NCBI GenBank assembly: GCA_934569215.1
Contig: CAKTKF010000055.1
Coordinates: 1 to 6,979, forward strand
Direction of reading: 5' to 3'
DNA: 6,979 bases
Source: an uncultured Oscillospiraceae bacterium
GTDB lineage: Bacteria > Bacillota > Clostridia > Oscillospirales > Oscillospiraceae
Positions 5,758-6,979 of the stretch are shown piece by piece (within the stretch, counting starts at the first letter, position 1; each line of letters begins with the position of its first letter). The translations under genes and the position numbers were made by a program. The notes below the pieces were generated by a model that was not told the origin of the DNA, searched no databases, and was given only the letters and a program-made list of their open reading frames with translations.

Positions 5758-6528
5758 ATGCGCATTGTAATCAAAATCGGCACATCGACTCTGGCGCATC
5801 CCACCGGCCACTTAAATATCCGCCGGGTGGAGCAGCTGTGCGAGATCATGAGCGACATCAAAAATGCCGGACATGAGCTGATCCTGGTTTCCTCCGGCGC
5901 CATCGGCATGGGTGTGGGGAAGCTGGGACTGCGGGAAAAGCCAAAGGACATCCCGTCCAAACAGGCCGCTGCCGCTGTTGGGCAGTGCGAGCTGATGTAT
6001 GTATACGACAAGCTGTTCAGCGAGTACCACCACACGGTGGCGCAGCTGCTGATCACCGGCGACGATACTGCCAGCAATACCCGGCGCTTCAACTTCACCA
6101 ACACCCTGAACAGGCTTCTGGAGCTGGGGGCGCTGCCCATCATCAATGAGAACGACACCGTCGCCACCGATGAGATCGTCATCGGCGACAACGATACCCT
6201 CGCCGCCATCGTGGCAAGGAGCGTCCACGCCGAAATGCTGATTCTCCTTTCCGATATCGACGGCCTGTACACCGCCGACCCACACACCCACCCGGAGGCG
6301 AAGCTATTGCACCACGTCGCCGGAATTGACGACCACATCCGGGAAATTGCCGGGATCAGCAGCTCTGCCCAGGGAACCGGGGGAATGGTCACGAAGCTCC
6401 ATGCCGCCGAAATCTGCCTGGGCTGCGGCTGCAAAATGGTCATCGCCAACGGAAATAATCCGGGAAATCTCTATGACATTCTGGAAGGAAAGGCCGTTGG
6501 CACCACGTTTTCGGAGGAACGCTTATGA
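5758..6528 (+). CDS. proB: Glutamate 5-kinase (gamma-glutamyl kinase), short form without PUA domain
   Basis: It catalyses the first step of proline synthesis, ATP-dependent phosphorylation of glutamate to gamma-glutamyl phosphate, in the cytoplasm. The 256 residues form one amino-acid kinase domain: KIGTS near the N-terminus (6-10), SSGAI (45-49), AAVGQ (72-76), NENDTV (130-135), GDND (143-146), LLSDIDGLYTADP (163-175) and GTGGM (206-210) followed by Lys213. The protein stops just after this domain, whereas the E. coli enzyme (about 367 residues) has a C-terminal PUA domain. Short forms are known in other Firmicutes. The ATG at 5758 is 7 bases after AGGGGAG and gives the expected MRIVIKIGTS start. 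The stop overlaps the proA start by 4 bases (ATGA), so the two are translationally coupled. Proline feedback inhibition is normal for the family, but the sequence alone does not prove it here. Confidence 0.96.
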   Translation: MRIVIKIGTSTLAHPTGHLNIRRVEQLCEIMSDIKNAGHELILVSSGAIGMGVGKLGLREKPKDIPSKQAAAAVGQCELMYVYDKLFSEYHHTVAQLLITGDDTASNTRRFNFTNTLNRLLELGALPIINENDTVATDEIVIGDNDTLAAIVARSVHAEMLILLSDIDGLYTADPHTHPEAKLLHHVAGIDDHIREIAGISSSAQGTGGMVTKLHAAEICLGCGCKMVIANGNNPGNLYDILEGKAVGTTFSEERL

Positions 6529-6979
6529 AAGAAATGCTGGAAGCCGCCAAGGCGGCAAAAGGGGAAGTCGCTGGCCTGACCACGGAGCAGAAGAACGCCG
6601 CGCTGAACGCCATGGCGGACGCATTGATTGCCTGGCAGGACGCAATTCTCGGCGCGAACGCATGGGACATGGAATCCGCGAAGGCGCATATCTCCCCGGT
6701 CATGCTGGACAGACTGAAGCTGACAAAGGAGCGCATTGCCGGGATGGCTCAGGGCATCCGGGAGGTGACGGCGCTGCTTGACCCGGTGGGGCGGATTTTG
6801 CAGACCCACACCCGGGAAGACGGCCTGGAAATTCAGAAGGTGTCCGTCCCCATGGGCGTCATTGCCATTATTTACGAAAGCCGTCCCAACGTCACCAGTG
6901 ACGCCGCCGCTCTGGCGCTGAAAAGCGGGAACGTCTGCGTCCTGAGAAGCGGAAAAGAGGCGTTCCGCAGTGCCAACGC
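6525..6979 (+). CDS. proA: Gamma-glutamyl phosphate reductase (glutamate-5-semialdehyde dehydrogenase), 5' part only
   Basis: It performs the second step of proline synthesis, NADPH-dependent reduction of gamma-glutamyl phosphate to glutamate-5-semialdehyde. The frame opens at the ATG at 6525, in ATGA overlap with the proB stop, behind GGAGG at 6513-6517. It runs without a stop to the window edge, giving 151 of an expected 410-420 residues. The visible part covers the N-terminal helical region and the start of the nucleotide-binding domain. Hallmarks are LEIQKVSVPMGVIAIIYESR (101-120), the family signature ESRPNVTSDAAALALKSGN (118-136) and LRSGKEA (140-146). The catalytic cysteine lies beyond the window. 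Its substrate is a labile acyl phosphate made by ProB, so coupled expression of the two makes sense. The gene is truncated by the window, not degenerate. Confidence 0.96.
   Translation, partial: MKEMLEAAKAAKGEVAGLTTEQKNAALNAMADALIAWQDAILGANAWDMESAKAHISPVMLDRLKLTKERIAGMAQGIREVTALLDPVGRILQTHTREDGLEIQKVSVPMGVIAIIYESRPNVTSDAAALALKSGNVCVLRSGKEAFRSAN

Overview
The window looks like a chromosomal housekeeping segment from a GC-rich, low-passage-of-mobile-DNA member of the Firmicutes, most likely class Clostridia and perhaps an Oscillospiraceae/Ruminococcaceae-type gut bacterium. This rests on three things: strong AGGAGG-type ribosome sites; the order ftsE-ftsX, coiled-coil M23 hydrolase, S41 protease; and an intergenic repeat (about 5450-5565) that I recall from many genomes of that group. 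The taxonomic placement is inference from memory, not from a search. All genes lie on the + strand.

Left block (31-5406), cell-envelope remodelling at division or elongation. ftsE (ABC ATPase) and ftsX (its membrane partner) overlap by 14 bases. The next gene starts 2 bases after ftsX and encodes a secreted protein with a long coiled coil and a C-terminal M23 (LytM) endopeptidase domain. After 61 bases comes a second, paralogous coiled-coil/M23 protein, which differs mainly by a 24-residue Gly/Ser/Thr linker in front of the peptidase domain. In studied bacteria FtsEX uses ATP hydrolysis to switch on such coiled-coil hydrolases or their activators (EnvC, CwlO, PcsB). Here one FtsEX pair is followed by two candidate clients. 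A perfect 15-bp stem-loop (4190-4222) then separates them from an S41 (CtpA/CtpB-type) membrane-anchored PDZ protease with an intact Ser-Lys-Gln catalytic set.

Intergenic block (5407-5757, 351 bases). No convincing gene. It holds a structured repeat of about 115 bases with 22-bp inverted ends, a 13-bp stem-loop resembling a terminator, and a strong promoter (TTTACT, 17-base spacer, extended -10 TGATATAAT) driving the next operon.

Right block (5758-6979), proline biosynthesis. proB (glutamate 5-kinase, short form without the PUA domain) and proA (gamma-glutamyl phosphate reductase, cut by the window end) overlap by 4 bases (ATGA) and together convert glutamate to glutamate-5-semialdehyde.

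I see no phage, transposase, CRISPR array, tRNA or rRNA. Most of the window is ordinary. The items most worth a second look are the duplicated hydrolase under one FtsEX, the hairpin just before the protease gene, and the self-complementary intergenic repeat.
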